Assembly: GCF_900108585.1 (NCBI RefSeq) | Contig: NZ_UESZ01000001.1 | Span: forward strand, 3,286,001 to 3,350,000 | Length of the DNA stretch: 64,000 nucleotides | Direction: 5' to 3' | Source of the DNA: Branchiibius hedensis | Lineage (GTDB): Bacteria > Actinomycetota > Actinomycetes > Actinomycetales > Dermatophilaceae | Position numbers and translations under genes: made by a program | Shown here: positions 7,930 to 15,855 of the stretch, piece by piece | Layout: each line of letters begins with the position of its first letter | Position numbering within the stretch: the stretch's first letter is position 1 | Notes under the pieces: model-generated | The model's database searches: none | What the model saw: only the letters and a program-made list of their open reading frames with translations | What the model was told of the DNA's origin: nothing

Positions 7930-8789
7930 CGACTCTCCTCCCGCCAGGCCTCGACGGCCTTCCAATAGGTCTCTGCATCACCACTGAGGAATCGCTGCTC
8001 GAAGTCCGCCCATTGCTGGGGATCGCCTGCGGCGCGGACGTATTCGCGCTGGAACGCCTCGTCGCGACCGTAGTCCGGCTCGCACGAGGTGAAGTGCGCT
8101 CCACCGGGTGCATGGACGACGCCGGTGACCCACATCCGCGGGACGAGCAGGGTCGCCGGGTGGTGCTCGCCGTTGGCGAGCTTCGAGGTGTCCACGACCT
8201 GCTCCACCGACACGTAGGCCTCCGTGGCGGCGGCGCAGTAGAGATCGTCGAAGTAGGGGTCCGCCCCGAGGTATTGGGCGTTGCCGTAGCGGTCGGCCCG
8301 GTTGAGGTGCACCAGCGCGACGTCGAGCGGGATGGCGGGCATGGCCACGGTCTCGTCGCCGCCGTAGGGATCCTGCACCGTGCGCAGGTGGGGATTCGCG
8401 CTCATGACATCGGAACCCAGCCCCGCGCGGGTCGGCAGGAAGGGCAGCCGCAACTGCGCGGCGTACAAACCCCACTGGAGCATGCCCTCGTCGTACTCCT
8501 CTACCTCGAGCCCCCCGGCCTGACGAACGGCCCGGAAGTGCGGATCCAACGGGATCGAGTCGAGGGAGACGAACCCGAAGATCAGCTTGCGGACCCGGCC
8601 GGCCGCGCACAGCAGACCGGCATCCGGGCCGCCGTAGGTGACCACGGTGAGGTCACGGATGTCCGAGCGAAGGATCGCCCGCACGAGGGACATCGGTTTG
8701 CGCCGCGAGCCCCAACCGCCGATGCCGATGGTCATTCCCGAGGACAGCCGAGCGACGACATCGTCCTCGGTCATCAGCTTGTCGCGCAT
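7926..8789 (-). CDS. ipdA: IpdA, alpha subunit of COCHEA-CoA hydrolase (CoA-transferase fold)
   Basis: A 287-residue class I CoA-transferase alpha-type subunit with the N-terminal GGWGSRRKPMSLVRAILRSDIRDLTVVTYGGPDAGLLCAAG. It has a glutamate cluster around residues 95-101 (EVEEYDEGM) where the literature places the essential glutamate of IpdAB. With IpdB it hydrolyses COCHEA-CoA to the open-chain dioxo diacid thioester. It is the first gene of a ten-gene minus-strand operon ending at 486. Upstream lie a GGAGGA ribosome site, a sigma70-like promoter and a KstR2-type operator within the promoter spacer. Confidence 0.92.
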   Translation of the reverse strand: MRDKLMTEDDVVARLSSGMTIGIGGWGSRRKPMSLVRAILRSDIRDLTVVTYGGPDAGLLCAAGRVRKLIFGFVSLDSIPLDPHFRAVRQAGGLEVEEYDEGMLQWGLYAAQLRLPFLPTRAGLGSDVMSANPHLRTVQDPYGGDETVAMPAIPLDVALVHLNRADRYGNAQYLGADPYFDDLYCAAATEAYVSVEQVVDTSKLANGEHHPATLLVPRMWVTGVVHAPGGAHFTSCEPDYGRDEAFQREYVRAAGDPQQWADFEQRFLSGDAETYWKAVEAWREESR

Positions 8790-8816
8790 CAGTCCTCCGA
8801 ATCCGTGGTTGACAGG

Positions 8817-8845
8817 ACCCTATCAAGCGCTTGGTTGGTCAGCAA
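8817..8845 (-). promoter_or_regulatory. Predicted promoter of the ipdA operon
   Basis: Read on the minus strand, TTGCTG (8845-8840) is followed after exactly 17 nt by TAGGGT (8822-8817), a plausible housekeeping-sigma promoter about 28 nt upstream of the ipdA ATG. The KstR2 operator fills most of the spacer, so repressor binding would exclude RNA polymerase. Confidence 0.6.
8822..8835. promoter_or_regulatory. KstR2-type operator 1 (ipdA operon)
   Basis: ATCAAGCGCTTGGT fits the published KstR2 motif AnCAAGnnCTTGnT at every fixed position. It lies between the end of fadD3 and the start of ipdA. The core CAAGCGCTTG is a perfect palindrome, shared by six sites in this window. Confidence 0.85.
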
Positions 8846-8874
8846 CGGCAGGCGCCCCCCGGGGAGGATGCTGC

Positions 8875-10515
8875 TCACTCGCCGACGTCCGTCAGTCGGA
8901 ACTTCTGGACCTTGCCCGCCGCGTTGCGCGGCAACTGCGGCAGGATCTGGAAGCTGCGCGGAACCTTGAAGTTGGCCATCTGCTCGCGGGCCCAGGTGTG
9001 CAACTCCTCACCGGTGACGGTGGCACCATCGCGCAACGTGACGTAGGCCCGGCCGACATCGCCGAGTCGGGCGTCAGGGACGCCGACTACAGCGCAATCG
9101 GAAACGGCCGGATGCCGCACCAGAATCTGCTCGACCTCGGCCGGGTAGACGTTGAATCCGCCGACCGTGAACATGTCTTTGATGCGATCGGTGATCGTCA
9201 AGTAGCCGTCGGCGTCCAGGAATCCGACGTCACCGGTGTGCAGCCAGCCCTCCGGGGTGATTGCTGCCGCGGTCGCCGCCGGATCCTGCCAGTAGCCCTT
9301 CATGACGTTGGCGCCGCGCACGAGGATCTCGCCGGCTTCTCCCGTCGGCAGTTCGGAGCCGTCCGGCCCGCTGATCCGCAGGCTGGTGCCCGGGATCGCC
9401 CGGCCCGAGGTTGAGGCGATCTTCTCGATCGGCGCATCGGGCGGGCACACCGTCGCGGTGCCGCACGTTTCGGTCTGCCCGTACGCCGTGATGATCGTGG
9501 CGAAACCCAGTTCGGACTTCATCCGTTCGATGAGGGCAACCGGGACCACGGCCGCTCCGGTGACGACCAGTCGCACCGAGGACAGCCGGCGGCCGGCGCG
9601 GCCCGGGTGGTCCAGGATCGAGGTGTAGATCGCCGGTGCGCCGGGGAAGACCGAGATGTGCTCGGTCTGGACGATGTGGATGGTCTCCTCGACGTCGAAG
9701 ACCGCCTGCAGAACGATCGTGGCCCCGCGCAGGAGGCACGCGATCAGGCCGGCCCGGTAGCCGAAACTGTGGAAGAGCGGGTTGACCAGCAGATAGCGAT
9801 CGTCCGGCAGTAGACCGACCAGGTCGGCCCACCCCCGGTCGACGACGACGTTCGCCACCTGGGTGGTCATCACACCCTTGGGAGCGCCGGTGGTGCCGGA
9901 GGTGAAGAGGATGTCCGCCACGTCGTCGGGTGCGATCCCAGCGATCCGCTCGTCGACGCGTTGCCGCGGGATGTCGTCGGCCAGGGCATCGAAGTCCGCC
10001 CAGTCCAGGACGCCGGACCCGGGATAGGTGTCGAACGCGATGATCGTGTGGATGGCCGGCAGCGACGGCACCAGCGGCTCGGGCGCTTCGGCGTGCCCGG
10101 CGTCGGCGCACGGTCCGGCGGCGGGCAACTCGGCGAGCATGCGCACGTAGTCGTTCTGCAGGAAGCGATGGGCCGCGACCAGCGCGATCGCACCGGAACG
10201 CCGCAGGACGTACTGCGCCTCCGCACCCTTGAAACGGGTGTTGACCGGGACGAGGATGGCGCCCGTGGACTGGATGCCGAGGGCGGCAACCACCCACTGC
10301 CACTGGTTGGGCCCCCACAGGCCGATCCGGTCGCCGGGTCGTACCCCGCGCGCCAGCAGGGCCTGTGCGAAGCGGTCGACTGCCTCACGCAGCTGCGCGT
10401 ACGTCAGGCGCACCGGGCCGTCGATCAGCGCCTCCTGGTCGGGGCGCCGCGCGGCCGTGTCGCGAAGTACCCCGGGCAGCGTCAAGGGGTCGCTGTGGAC
10501 CTCGGTGTCCGCCAT
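8875..10515 (-). CDS. fadD3: FadD3-like HIP-CoA ligase
   Basis: A 546-residue acyl-CoA synthetase with the P-loop-like ILFTSGTTGAPKGVM, the motif ITAYGQTETCGTATVCPP, the adenylate-binding GEILVRGANVMKGYW...GWLHTGDVG, the hinge DRIKDMFTVGGFNVYPAEVEQ and the catalytic lysine region LPRNAAGKVQKF. As recalled, these details match mycobacterial FadD3, which activates HIP to HIP-CoA, the KstR2 ligand. It is a single-gene unit, divergent from fadA6, with a KstR2 operator between them. ATG at 10515 is preferred. A GTG at 10530 is an alternative start, adding five residues. Confidence 0.88.
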   Translation of the reverse strand: MADTEVHSDPLTLPGVLRDTAARRPDQEALIDGPVRLTYAQLREAVDRFAQALLARGVRPGDRIGLWGPNQWQWVVAALGIQSTGAILVPVNTRFKGAEAQYVLRRSGAIALVAAHRFLQNDYVRMLAELPAAGPCADAGHAEAPEPLVPSLPAIHTIIAFDTYPGSGVLDWADFDALADDIPRQRVDERIAGIAPDDVADILFTSGTTGAPKGVMTTQVANVVVDRGWADLVGLLPDDRYLLVNPLFHSFGYRAGLIACLLRGATIVLQAVFDVEETIHIVQTEHISVFPGAPAIYTSILDHPGRAGRRLSSVRLVVTGAAVVPVALIERMKSELGFATIITAYGQTETCGTATVCPPDAPIEKIASTSGRAIPGTSLRISGPDGSELPTGEAGEILVRGANVMKGYWQDPAATAAAITPEGWLHTGDVGFLDADGYLTITDRIKDMFTVGGFNVYPAEVEQILVRHPAVSDCAVVGVPDARLGDVGRAYVTLRDGATVTGEELHTWAREQMANFKVPRSFQILPQLPRNAAGKVQKFRLTDVGE

Positions 10516-10542
10516 CCTTGCCGCCACCACCCTTTCTTGCCA

Positions 10543-10556
10543 ACCAAGCGCTTGCT
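10543..10556. promoter_or_regulatory. KstR2-type operator 2 (fadD3 / fadA6 divergent promoters)
   Basis: ACCAAGCGCTTGCT fits the KstR2 motif exactly. On the plus strand it lies between a weak -35 (TTCTTG, 10534-10539) and TAGGAT (10556-10561), the same layout as at ipdA. It can control both fadD3 (minus) and fadA6 (plus). Confidence 0.88.
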
Positions 10557-10595
10557 AGGATTGCACCGATCCGATCGCGACACAAGGGAGCCCTC

Positions 10596-11747
10596 ATGGC
10601 CGAGGCATATCTCGTAGACGCCGTCCGTACGCCGGTCACCCGACGTCGAGGTGACCTCGCCCAGGTCCACCCGGCGGACCTGGGCGCCCACGTGCTGACC
10701 GCACTGGTGGAACGCACCGGAATCGACCCCGGTGCCGTTGACGACGTGGTCATGGGCTGCGTCGACACGATCGGCGGCCAGGCCGGCGATGTCGCCCGGA
10801 CGGCGTGGTTGGCGGCCGGGCTGCCGAGCCACGTCCCCGGCGTGACGGTGGATCGGCAGTGCGGTTCGTCGCAGCAGGCCGTGCATTTCGCGGCGCAGGC
10901 GGTGATGAGTGGGACTGCCGACCTGGTCGTCGCCGGCGGTCTGCAGAACATGAGCGCCATCCCGATCTCCGCGGCGATGACAGTCGGAGAGCAGTTCGGC
11001 TTCCCCGATCCGGTGACCGGCTCGGTTGGCTTCCGGGAACGCTACGGCAGCGTCCCCCCGTCGCAGTATCGATCGGCCCAGATGATCGCGGAGAAGTGGG
11101 GCTGCAGTCGGCTGGACATGGAGCAGTTCGCGCTGCAGAGCCACCGCCGGGCGGCCCGGGCTCAGGATGAGGGCCGCTTCGACCGCGAGATCGCGCCGCT
11201 TGGCTCAGCGGTGCGCGACACCTGTGTGCGCAGGGACACCAGCTTGGAGGCGATGGCCGACCTCGACCCGCTGGAGGAGGGCGGCATCGTCACCGCGGCG
11301 ATGGCCAGCCAGATCTGCGACGGAGCCGCGGCGCTGCTGGTCGCCGGAGAGTCCGCCGTCCGCGATCATGGTCTGACTCCGCGGGCTCGCATCCACCACC
11401 TATCGGTCATGGGCGATGACCCGGTGTGGATGCTCACCGCGCCGATCCCGGCGACCGCACGCGCATTGCAGCGCACCGGTCTGTCGATCGATGACATCGA
11501 CCTCGCGGAGGTCAACGAGGCCTTCGCCAGCGTGGTCCTCGCCTGGCTGAAGGAGACCGGCGCCGATCCCGCGCGGGTCAACGTGAACGGCGGCGGTATC
11601 GCGCTGGGTCACCCGCTCGGCGCGACCGGTGCCCGGTTGATGACCAGCCTGCTGAACGAGTTGGAGAGCACCGGTGGCCGCTACGGTCTGCAGGTGATGT
11701 GCGAGGGCGGTGGCCAGGCCAACGTGACGATCATCGAGCGGCTGTGA
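10596..11747 (+). CDS. fadA6: FadA6-like thiolase of HIP catabolism
   Basis: This 383-residue thiolase has the nucleophilic cysteine Cys89 in VDRQCGSSQQA, NEAF, GHPLGATGAR and the C-terminal CEGGGQANVTIIERL. The opening (EAYLVDAVRTPV), the segment IPISAAMTVGEQFGFPDP and the end are nearly those I recall for M. tuberculosis FadA6 (Rv3556c). That enzyme thiolyses the beta-keto acyl-CoA produced by IpdAB to MOODA-CoA and acetyl-CoA. The ATG follows AAGGGAG. The gene overlaps the downstream SDR by GTGA. Operator 2 lies directly upstream. Confidence 0.93.
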   Translation: MAEAYLVDAVRTPVTRRRGDLAQVHPADLGAHVLTALVERTGIDPGAVDDVVMGCVDTIGGQAGDVARTAWLAAGLPSHVPGVTVDRQCGSSQQAVHFAAQAVMSGTADLVVAGGLQNMSAIPISAAMTVGEQFGFPDPVTGSVGFRERYGSVPPSQYRSAQMIAEKWGCSRLDMEQFALQSHRRAARAQDEGRFDREIAPLGSAVRDTCVRRDTSLEAMADLDPLEEGGIVTAAMASQICDGAAALLVAGESAVRDHGLTPRARIHHLSVMGDDPVWMLTAPIPATARALQRTGLSIDDIDLAEVNEAFASVVLAWLKETGADPARVNVNGGGIALGHPLGATGARLMTSLLNELESTGGRYGLQVMCEGGGQANVTIIERL

Positions 11748-12544
11748 CGGCATCGGGTACGCCGGCCGGTAGCGTCGATCTGCACGGTCGCCGCGCGCTG
11801 GTGACCGGCGGGCCGCGCGGCATCGGCAAGGTGATCGCGGAAGCGCTGCTCGCCGCTGGTGCCGAGGTGGTCGTCGCCAGTCGCTCTGAGCCGCAACAGC
11901 TTCCGCAGTACGGCGACCAGCGCGCGCACTTCATCGCGGCGGACATCCGCGATGTCGAGCAGCAGGCCCGGCTCGTCGATGAGACGGTGGCGGCAGTCGG
12001 CGGACTCGACCTCCTGGTCAACAACGCCGGAGGCTCTCCAGAGGCCGATGCCCGCACCGCTTCGCCGCGGTTGATGGCTTCGGTCATCACCCTGAATCTG
12101 GTCGCGCCGATGCAGTTAGCGCGCCTGGCCTACCCAGCCCTGGAGCAAAGTCACGCCGGAGGCTTGATCATCAACATCGGCTCGGTGTCTGGCCGGCACC
12201 CGATGCCCGGGACGGCCGCCTACAGCGCTGCGAAGGCCGGATTGAGCATGGCGACGCGGGCGCTCGCTGTGGAGTTCGCGCCGGCGGTGCGCGTCAACGA
12301 GGTCACAGTGGGGCTGGTGCTGACCGACGCGGCCAGCGACTACTACGGCGACGACGACGGCCCGGCTCGCGTCGCCGGCGTGATCCCGATGCAGCGGATG
12401 GCCACCGCACAGGATGTCGCGGGCGCGGTGCTCCTGCTGTGCTCGCCGCTTGCGGGATACATCAACGGTGCGTCACTGCTGGTCGACGGAGGCGGCGAAC
12501 TGCCGGCCCGACTACTGGCGGCGCGGCCGCCGACCCCCGGCTGA
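11744..12544 (+). CDS. Short-chain dehydrogenase/reductase downstream of fadA6
   Basis: A 266-residue classical SDR: cofactor motif TGGPRGIG, NNAGGSP, catalytic serine in NIGSVSG and YxxxK as AYSAAKAG, ending in INGASLLVDGGGELPA. It is translated from a GTG that overlaps the fadA6 stop, so it is in the same KstR2-controlled unit. A 3-hydroxyacyl-CoA or hydroxysteroid-type oxidoreductase is likely. It resembles the SDR class found beside echA20 in mycobacterial KstR2 regulons (Rv3548c/Rv3549c), but a one-to-one match is not certain. It converges with the dehydrogenase operon on the other strand, 16 nt away. Confidence 0.85.
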   Translation: MTASGTPAGSVDLHGRRALVTGGPRGIGKVIAEALLAAGAEVVVASRSEPQQLPQYGDQRAHFIAADIRDVEQQARLVDETVAAVGGLDLLVNNAGGSPEADARTASPRLMASVITLNLVAPMQLARLAYPALEQSHAGGLIINIGSVSGRHPMPGTAAYSAAKAGLSMATRALAVEFAPAVRVNEVTVGLVLTDAASDYYGDDDGPARVAGVIPMQRMATAQDVAGAVLLLCSPLAGYINGASLLVDGGGELPARLLAARPPTPG

Positions 12545-12560
12545 TCCGGCGGGTTGGACG

Positions 12561-13682
12561 TCACCGGGTGTTCAGCCCGAGCCGCTGTCCGAAATACGCC
12601 CGCCATGCCGAGTTGGTGCCCAGCCGATGCTGCTCGGCCTTACCGCGCTTGAGGTAGTGGTGGATCGGGTATTCGAAGGTGAAGCCGCTTCCGCCGTGCA
12701 GTTGCAGGCAATCGGCAGCGACCGTCATCAGGGCATCGGTGCAGACGACTTTGGCCAGAGGTGCAAGGACCGCGAGTTCGTCGCCGAGGGCCTCCTGCCC
12801 GGCGCGCGGTGTGACCTCCCCGCTCGCGACCCCGACCGCGTAGTCCGCGGTCGCCCTGGCTTCGGCTGCGGTCAGATACAGATCCGCCGCGCGATGCCGC
12901 AGCGCCTGGAAAGTGCCCAGTGCACGGCCGAACTGCTCTCGCGTCTTCAGATGCTCCACGGTCGTCTCGAGACACGATCGGGCCGCGGCCGCGCACTCGA
13001 CCGCGCTGGAGAGCAGGGCGATCATCCGCAGCTCATCCGCCAGGTCGGGGCCGCCGAGGATCCTGCCGTGCGCGCGGGTGAAGATCACCTCGCCGAGGCG
13101 GCGCGTGTGGTCGAGACCGGATTGGGCGGTCACGGCGACACCCTCGGCCGCGGCGTCGACGACGGCGACTTGGTCGGCTCCCACCGCGACCAGCAGATCG
13201 GCGCTGCCGGCGAAGGCGACGCAGCGAGCCGAGCCCGACACGATCCCGTCCGACCCGATCTCGATCCCGGTCGCCGTCACCGGCTCCCCGCGGTGGGCGG
13301 TCAGGCCGGCGACGGCAACGACCGCTGCCTCACCGGACAGCCGGCCGAGCACCTCCTGCGCGGCGGGTTCGACACCGACCCGGCCCAGCGCCGTACCCAC
13401 GACAAGGGCGTCGACCAGCGGTGAGGGCGCGAGCACCCGGCCCAGTTGCTCGATCACGGCCATCGCCTCGGCCAGTCCTAGACCAAGCCCGCCGAACTCC
13501 TCGGGGACCGGCACACCGGCCCAGCCCAGTCCCACCGCCTGCGCGTGCAGCAGTGGGTCGAAGCCCTCGTCGGTATCGATGACGCGGTCGCGCCAGCCGG
13601 ACTCCAGATCGGTGAAGACCTCCGCCACTCCGGCGGCCAATTGCGCTCGCAACTCGAGGGATTCGGTGCTGGTGATGGTCAT
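12561..13682 (-). CDS. Acyl-CoA dehydrogenase, partner of FadE30-like enzyme
   Basis: A 373-residue acyl-CoA dehydrogenase. The N-terminal helical domain contains GWAGVPVPEEFGGLGLG; the C-terminal part has REQFGRALGTFQALRHRAAD and QLHGGSGFTFEYPIHHYLKR. The HGGSGFTFE region is typical of FadE28/FadE33-like partners that supply the FAD site rather than the base. It lies 7 nt after the FadE30-like gene in an operon starting at 15796. A heteromer with that protein, or with one of the other dehydrogenases, is inferred. ATG 13682 was chosen because the longer frame overlaps the upstream gene. Confidence 0.85.
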   Translation of the reverse strand: MTITSTESLELRAQLAAGVAEVFTDLESGWRDRVIDTDEGFDPLLHAQAVGLGWAGVPVPEEFGGLGLGLAEAMAVIEQLGRVLAPSPLVDALVVGTALGRVGVEPAAQEVLGRLSGEAAVVAVAGLTAHRGEPVTATGIEIGSDGIVSGSARCVAFAGSADLLVAVGADQVAVVDAAAEGVAVTAQSGLDHTRRLGEVIFTRAHGRILGGPDLADELRMIALLSSAVECAAAARSCLETTVEHLKTREQFGRALGTFQALRHRAADLYLTAAEARATADYAVGVASGEVTPRAGQEALGDELAVLAPLAKVVCTDALMTVAADCLQLHGGSGFTFEYPIHHYLKRGKAEQHRLGTNSAWRAYFGQRLGLNTR

Positions 13683-13689
13683 CGGCTGG

Positions 13690-14883
13690 TTATCCCCTCG
13701 GCAGCCCGAGCACCCGCTCGGAGATGATGTTGCGCTGGATCTCATCGGATCCGCCGTAGATCGTGTCGGCTCGGCTGAAGAGGAAAGCGGTCTGCTGCGG
13801 CGAGAGGCCGTAGGTCGCGCCATCCACCGTCAACCCGTCGGTGCCCAGGACGTCGATCGCGAGCTCACCCAACGCACGGTGCCATCCGGCCCACTGGAGT
13901 TTGGATGCCGATGCTTCGAAGCCGCTCAACTCGGCGGAGGATCGCAGCGTCGACACCGCCAGATGCCGCAGCACCTGCAGGCCGACCCAGGCGCGGGTCA
14001 GGCGCTCGGCGATCTCCGGATCCTGCGCGGCGCCATTGTCGCGGGCCACGGCGATCACGCCGGCCAGTTCCCGCCCGAAGCCGATCTGCTGGCCAAGGGT
14101 GGAGACTCCGCGCTCGAAGCCCAACGTGCCCATCGCGACCTTCCAGCCCTGGCCCTCCTCGCCTACGAGGTTGGTGGTCGGGGTCCGAGCGCCGTCGAAG
14201 AACACCTCGTTGAACTCGCTGCGCCGAGTGATCTGAGGAATGGGGCGGACGTCGATGCCGGGCTGATCCATCGGGACCAGCAGGTAGGACAGACCGTGGT
14301 GCCGGACGGAATTCGGGTCAGTGCGGACGACCGCGAAGCACCAGTCCGCGAGATGGGCCAGCGAGGTCCACACCTTCTGACCGGTGATGACGTAGTCATC
14401 TCCATCGCGCCGGGCGCTGGTCCGCACGCCGGCGAGGTCGGACCCGGCGCCGGGCTCGGAGTAGCCCTGGCACCACAGAGTCGTGCCGGCCAGGATGCCC
14501 GGCAGGAACCGCTGGCGCTGATCTGCGGTACCGAAGGCAAGCAGCGTCGGACCCAGGAGCTGCTCACCGATGTGCCCCAATCGACCCGGCCCACCCGCCC
14601 GGGCGTATTCCTCGTGGAAGATCACCTGCTGGCCGAGGGTCGCCCCTCGTCCGCCGTCTGCCACCGGCCAGCCCAAACCGATCCACCCGCCCTCGCCGAG
14701 CCGGCGCTCCCAGTCGCGGCGCCGGTCGAGTGATTCATCCTCCTTGCCGGCGCCGCCACGTCCGACCAGATCACGGAACTCACCGCCGAGTTCGTGGTCG
14801 AGCCATTCGCGCGCCTCCCGTCGCACGTCCTCGTCGGCGACGTCGTGGCCCAATGGGCGAGGTGCACGGTGTTGTGACGTCAT
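13690..14883 (-). CDS. fadE30: FadE30-like acyl-CoA dehydrogenase
   Basis: A 397-residue acyl-CoA dehydrogenase with GWIGLGWPVADGGRG, CQGYSEPGAGSDLAGV, TGQKVWTSLAHLADWCF, FERGVSTLGQQIGF and IYGGSDEIQRNIISERVLGLPRG. The motifs WTSLAHL, EFNEVFFD and FERGVSTLGQQI are those I recall for M. tuberculosis FadE30 (Rv3560c). FadE30 dehydrogenates the propionyl side chain of the HIP-CoA series at the start of its beta-oxidation. The gene follows an Hsd4A-like SDR by one base and precedes another dehydrogenase. The unit starts at KstR2 operator 3. Confidence 0.9.
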   Translation of the reverse strand: MTSQHRAPRPLGHDVADEDVRREAREWLDHELGGEFRDLVGRGGAGKEDESLDRRRDWERRLGEGGWIGLGWPVADGGRGATLGQQVIFHEEYARAGGPGRLGHIGEQLLGPTLLAFGTADQRQRFLPGILAGTTLWCQGYSEPGAGSDLAGVRTSARRDGDDYVITGQKVWTSLAHLADWCFAVVRTDPNSVRHHGLSYLLVPMDQPGIDVRPIPQITRRSEFNEVFFDGARTPTTNLVGEEGQGWKVAMGTLGFERGVSTLGQQIGFGRELAGVIAVARDNGAAQDPEIAERLTRAWVGLQVLRHLAVSTLRSSAELSGFEASASKLQWAGWHRALGELAIDVLGTDGLTVDGATYGLSPQQTAFLFSRADTIYGGSDEIQRNIISERVLGLPRG

Positions 14884-14884
14884 C

Positions 14885-15796
14885 TCACGCTCCGTAGACA
14901 GGGGTGACTGGCTGGGCGCGCGATTCGAGGCTGGCCACGATGTCCGTCAGCTCAGCGGGGTCGAGCCGTCGACCCGCGTCCAGCGACGGACCGTGCGCCC
15001 AACCCTCGCACAACCACACCTGACCACCGGCCACCTCGAGGGTCCGACCGGTGACGTTCGCACGATCCGATCCGAGCCATACGACGACGGGCGAGATGTT
15101 GGCCGGATCCATGGCATCGAATCCTTCCTCGGGGGCGGCCATCTGGTCGGCGAAGACCGCTTCGGTCATCGGGGTGCGTGCCGACGGTGCGATCGCGTTG
15201 ACCAAGACGTCGTAGCGGCCCCATTCGGCCGCCGCCACCTGGGTCAACGCGAGGATCGCGGCCTTGCTGGCCGCGTAGTTACCCTGCCCGACTGAGCCGA
15301 AGAGCCCAGCGCCGGAACTGGTGTTGACCACGCGGGCCGCGACCGGCCGGCCCTCCTTGTGCCGGGCGCGCCAGTGCGCGACCGCGTGCCGCATGGTCGC
15401 GGCGTGACCTTTGAGGTTGACCCGGATCACTGCGTCCCATTCGTCCTCGCTGACCGTCGCGAGCATCCGGTCGCGGTTGATGCCCGCGTTGTTGACCAGG
15501 GTGTGCAACTCCCCGAATCGGTCGACAGTGGTCGCGATCAACTCGCAGGCGAACTCCCAATCGGCGATATCCCCGCGGACGACCAGCACCGGGTGACCCT
15601 GGGCAGCCAACTCGTCGGCAACCGTCTGAACATCGGGCCCGAGATCATTCAGGACGACCGTGGCGCCGGCTTCAGCGAAGGCGCGGGCGTGCGCAGCGCC
15701 GAGGCCCTGCCCGGCACCGGTCACAATGACAACGCGGCCGGCGCAGATCCCGTCGCGGACGCTGGGGGTCGGGGACGGATCGCGGACGGTCGCCAT
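14885..15796 (-). CDS. 17-beta-HSD4-type SDR (Hsd4A-like 3-hydroxyacyl-CoA dehydrogenase)
   Basis: The 303-residue SDR has the signature of the multifunctional-enzyme type 2 dehydrogenase domain: TGAGQGLG, VLNDLG, NNAGINRDRM, the catalytic serine in NTSSGAGLFGS and NYAASKAA, followed by a C-terminal extension of about 60 residues. Such proteins oxidise (R)-3-hydroxyacyl-CoAs, and Hsd4A does so during steroid side-chain oxidation. ATG 15796 begins the first gene of a three-gene unit with the two dehydrogenases. KstR2 operator 3 lies 31 nt upstream. Another protein of the same subtype is at 27681-28580. Confidence 0.85.
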   Translation of the reverse strand: MATVRDPSPTPSVRDGICAGRVVIVTGAGQGLGAAHARAFAEAGATVVLNDLGPDVQTVADELAAQGHPVLVVRGDIADWEFACELIATTVDRFGELHTLVNNAGINRDRMLATVSEDEWDAVIRVNLKGHAATMRHAVAHWRARHKEGRPVAARVVNTSSGAGLFGSVGQGNYAASKAAILALTQVAAAEWGRYDVLVNAIAPSARTPMTEAVFADQMAAPEEGFDAMDPANISPVVVWLGSDRANVTGRTLEVAGGQVWLCEGWAHGPSLDAGRRLDPAELTDIVASLESRAQPVTPVYGA

Positions 15797-15826
15797 GTCC
15801 TCAGACAACCACAAGCGGTCTAGTCA

Positions 15827-15840
15827 AGCAAGCGCTTGGT
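15827..15840. promoter_or_regulatory. KstR2-type operator 3 (divergent SDR units)
   Basis: AGCAAGCGCTTGGT fits the KstR2 motif fully. It lies between the minus-strand SDR-fadE30 unit and the plus-strand SDR pair starting at 15856, and overlaps TAGATA (15840-15845), a possible -10 for the plus unit. Confidence 0.88.
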
Positions 15841-15855
15841 AGATAGCCTGGGTGC

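Noticed and set aside
12913-14733. A 606-codon open frame on the plus strand
   Set aside because: It is antisense to the FadE30-like and partner dehydrogenase genes and shows no domain; long shadow frames are common at this GC content.
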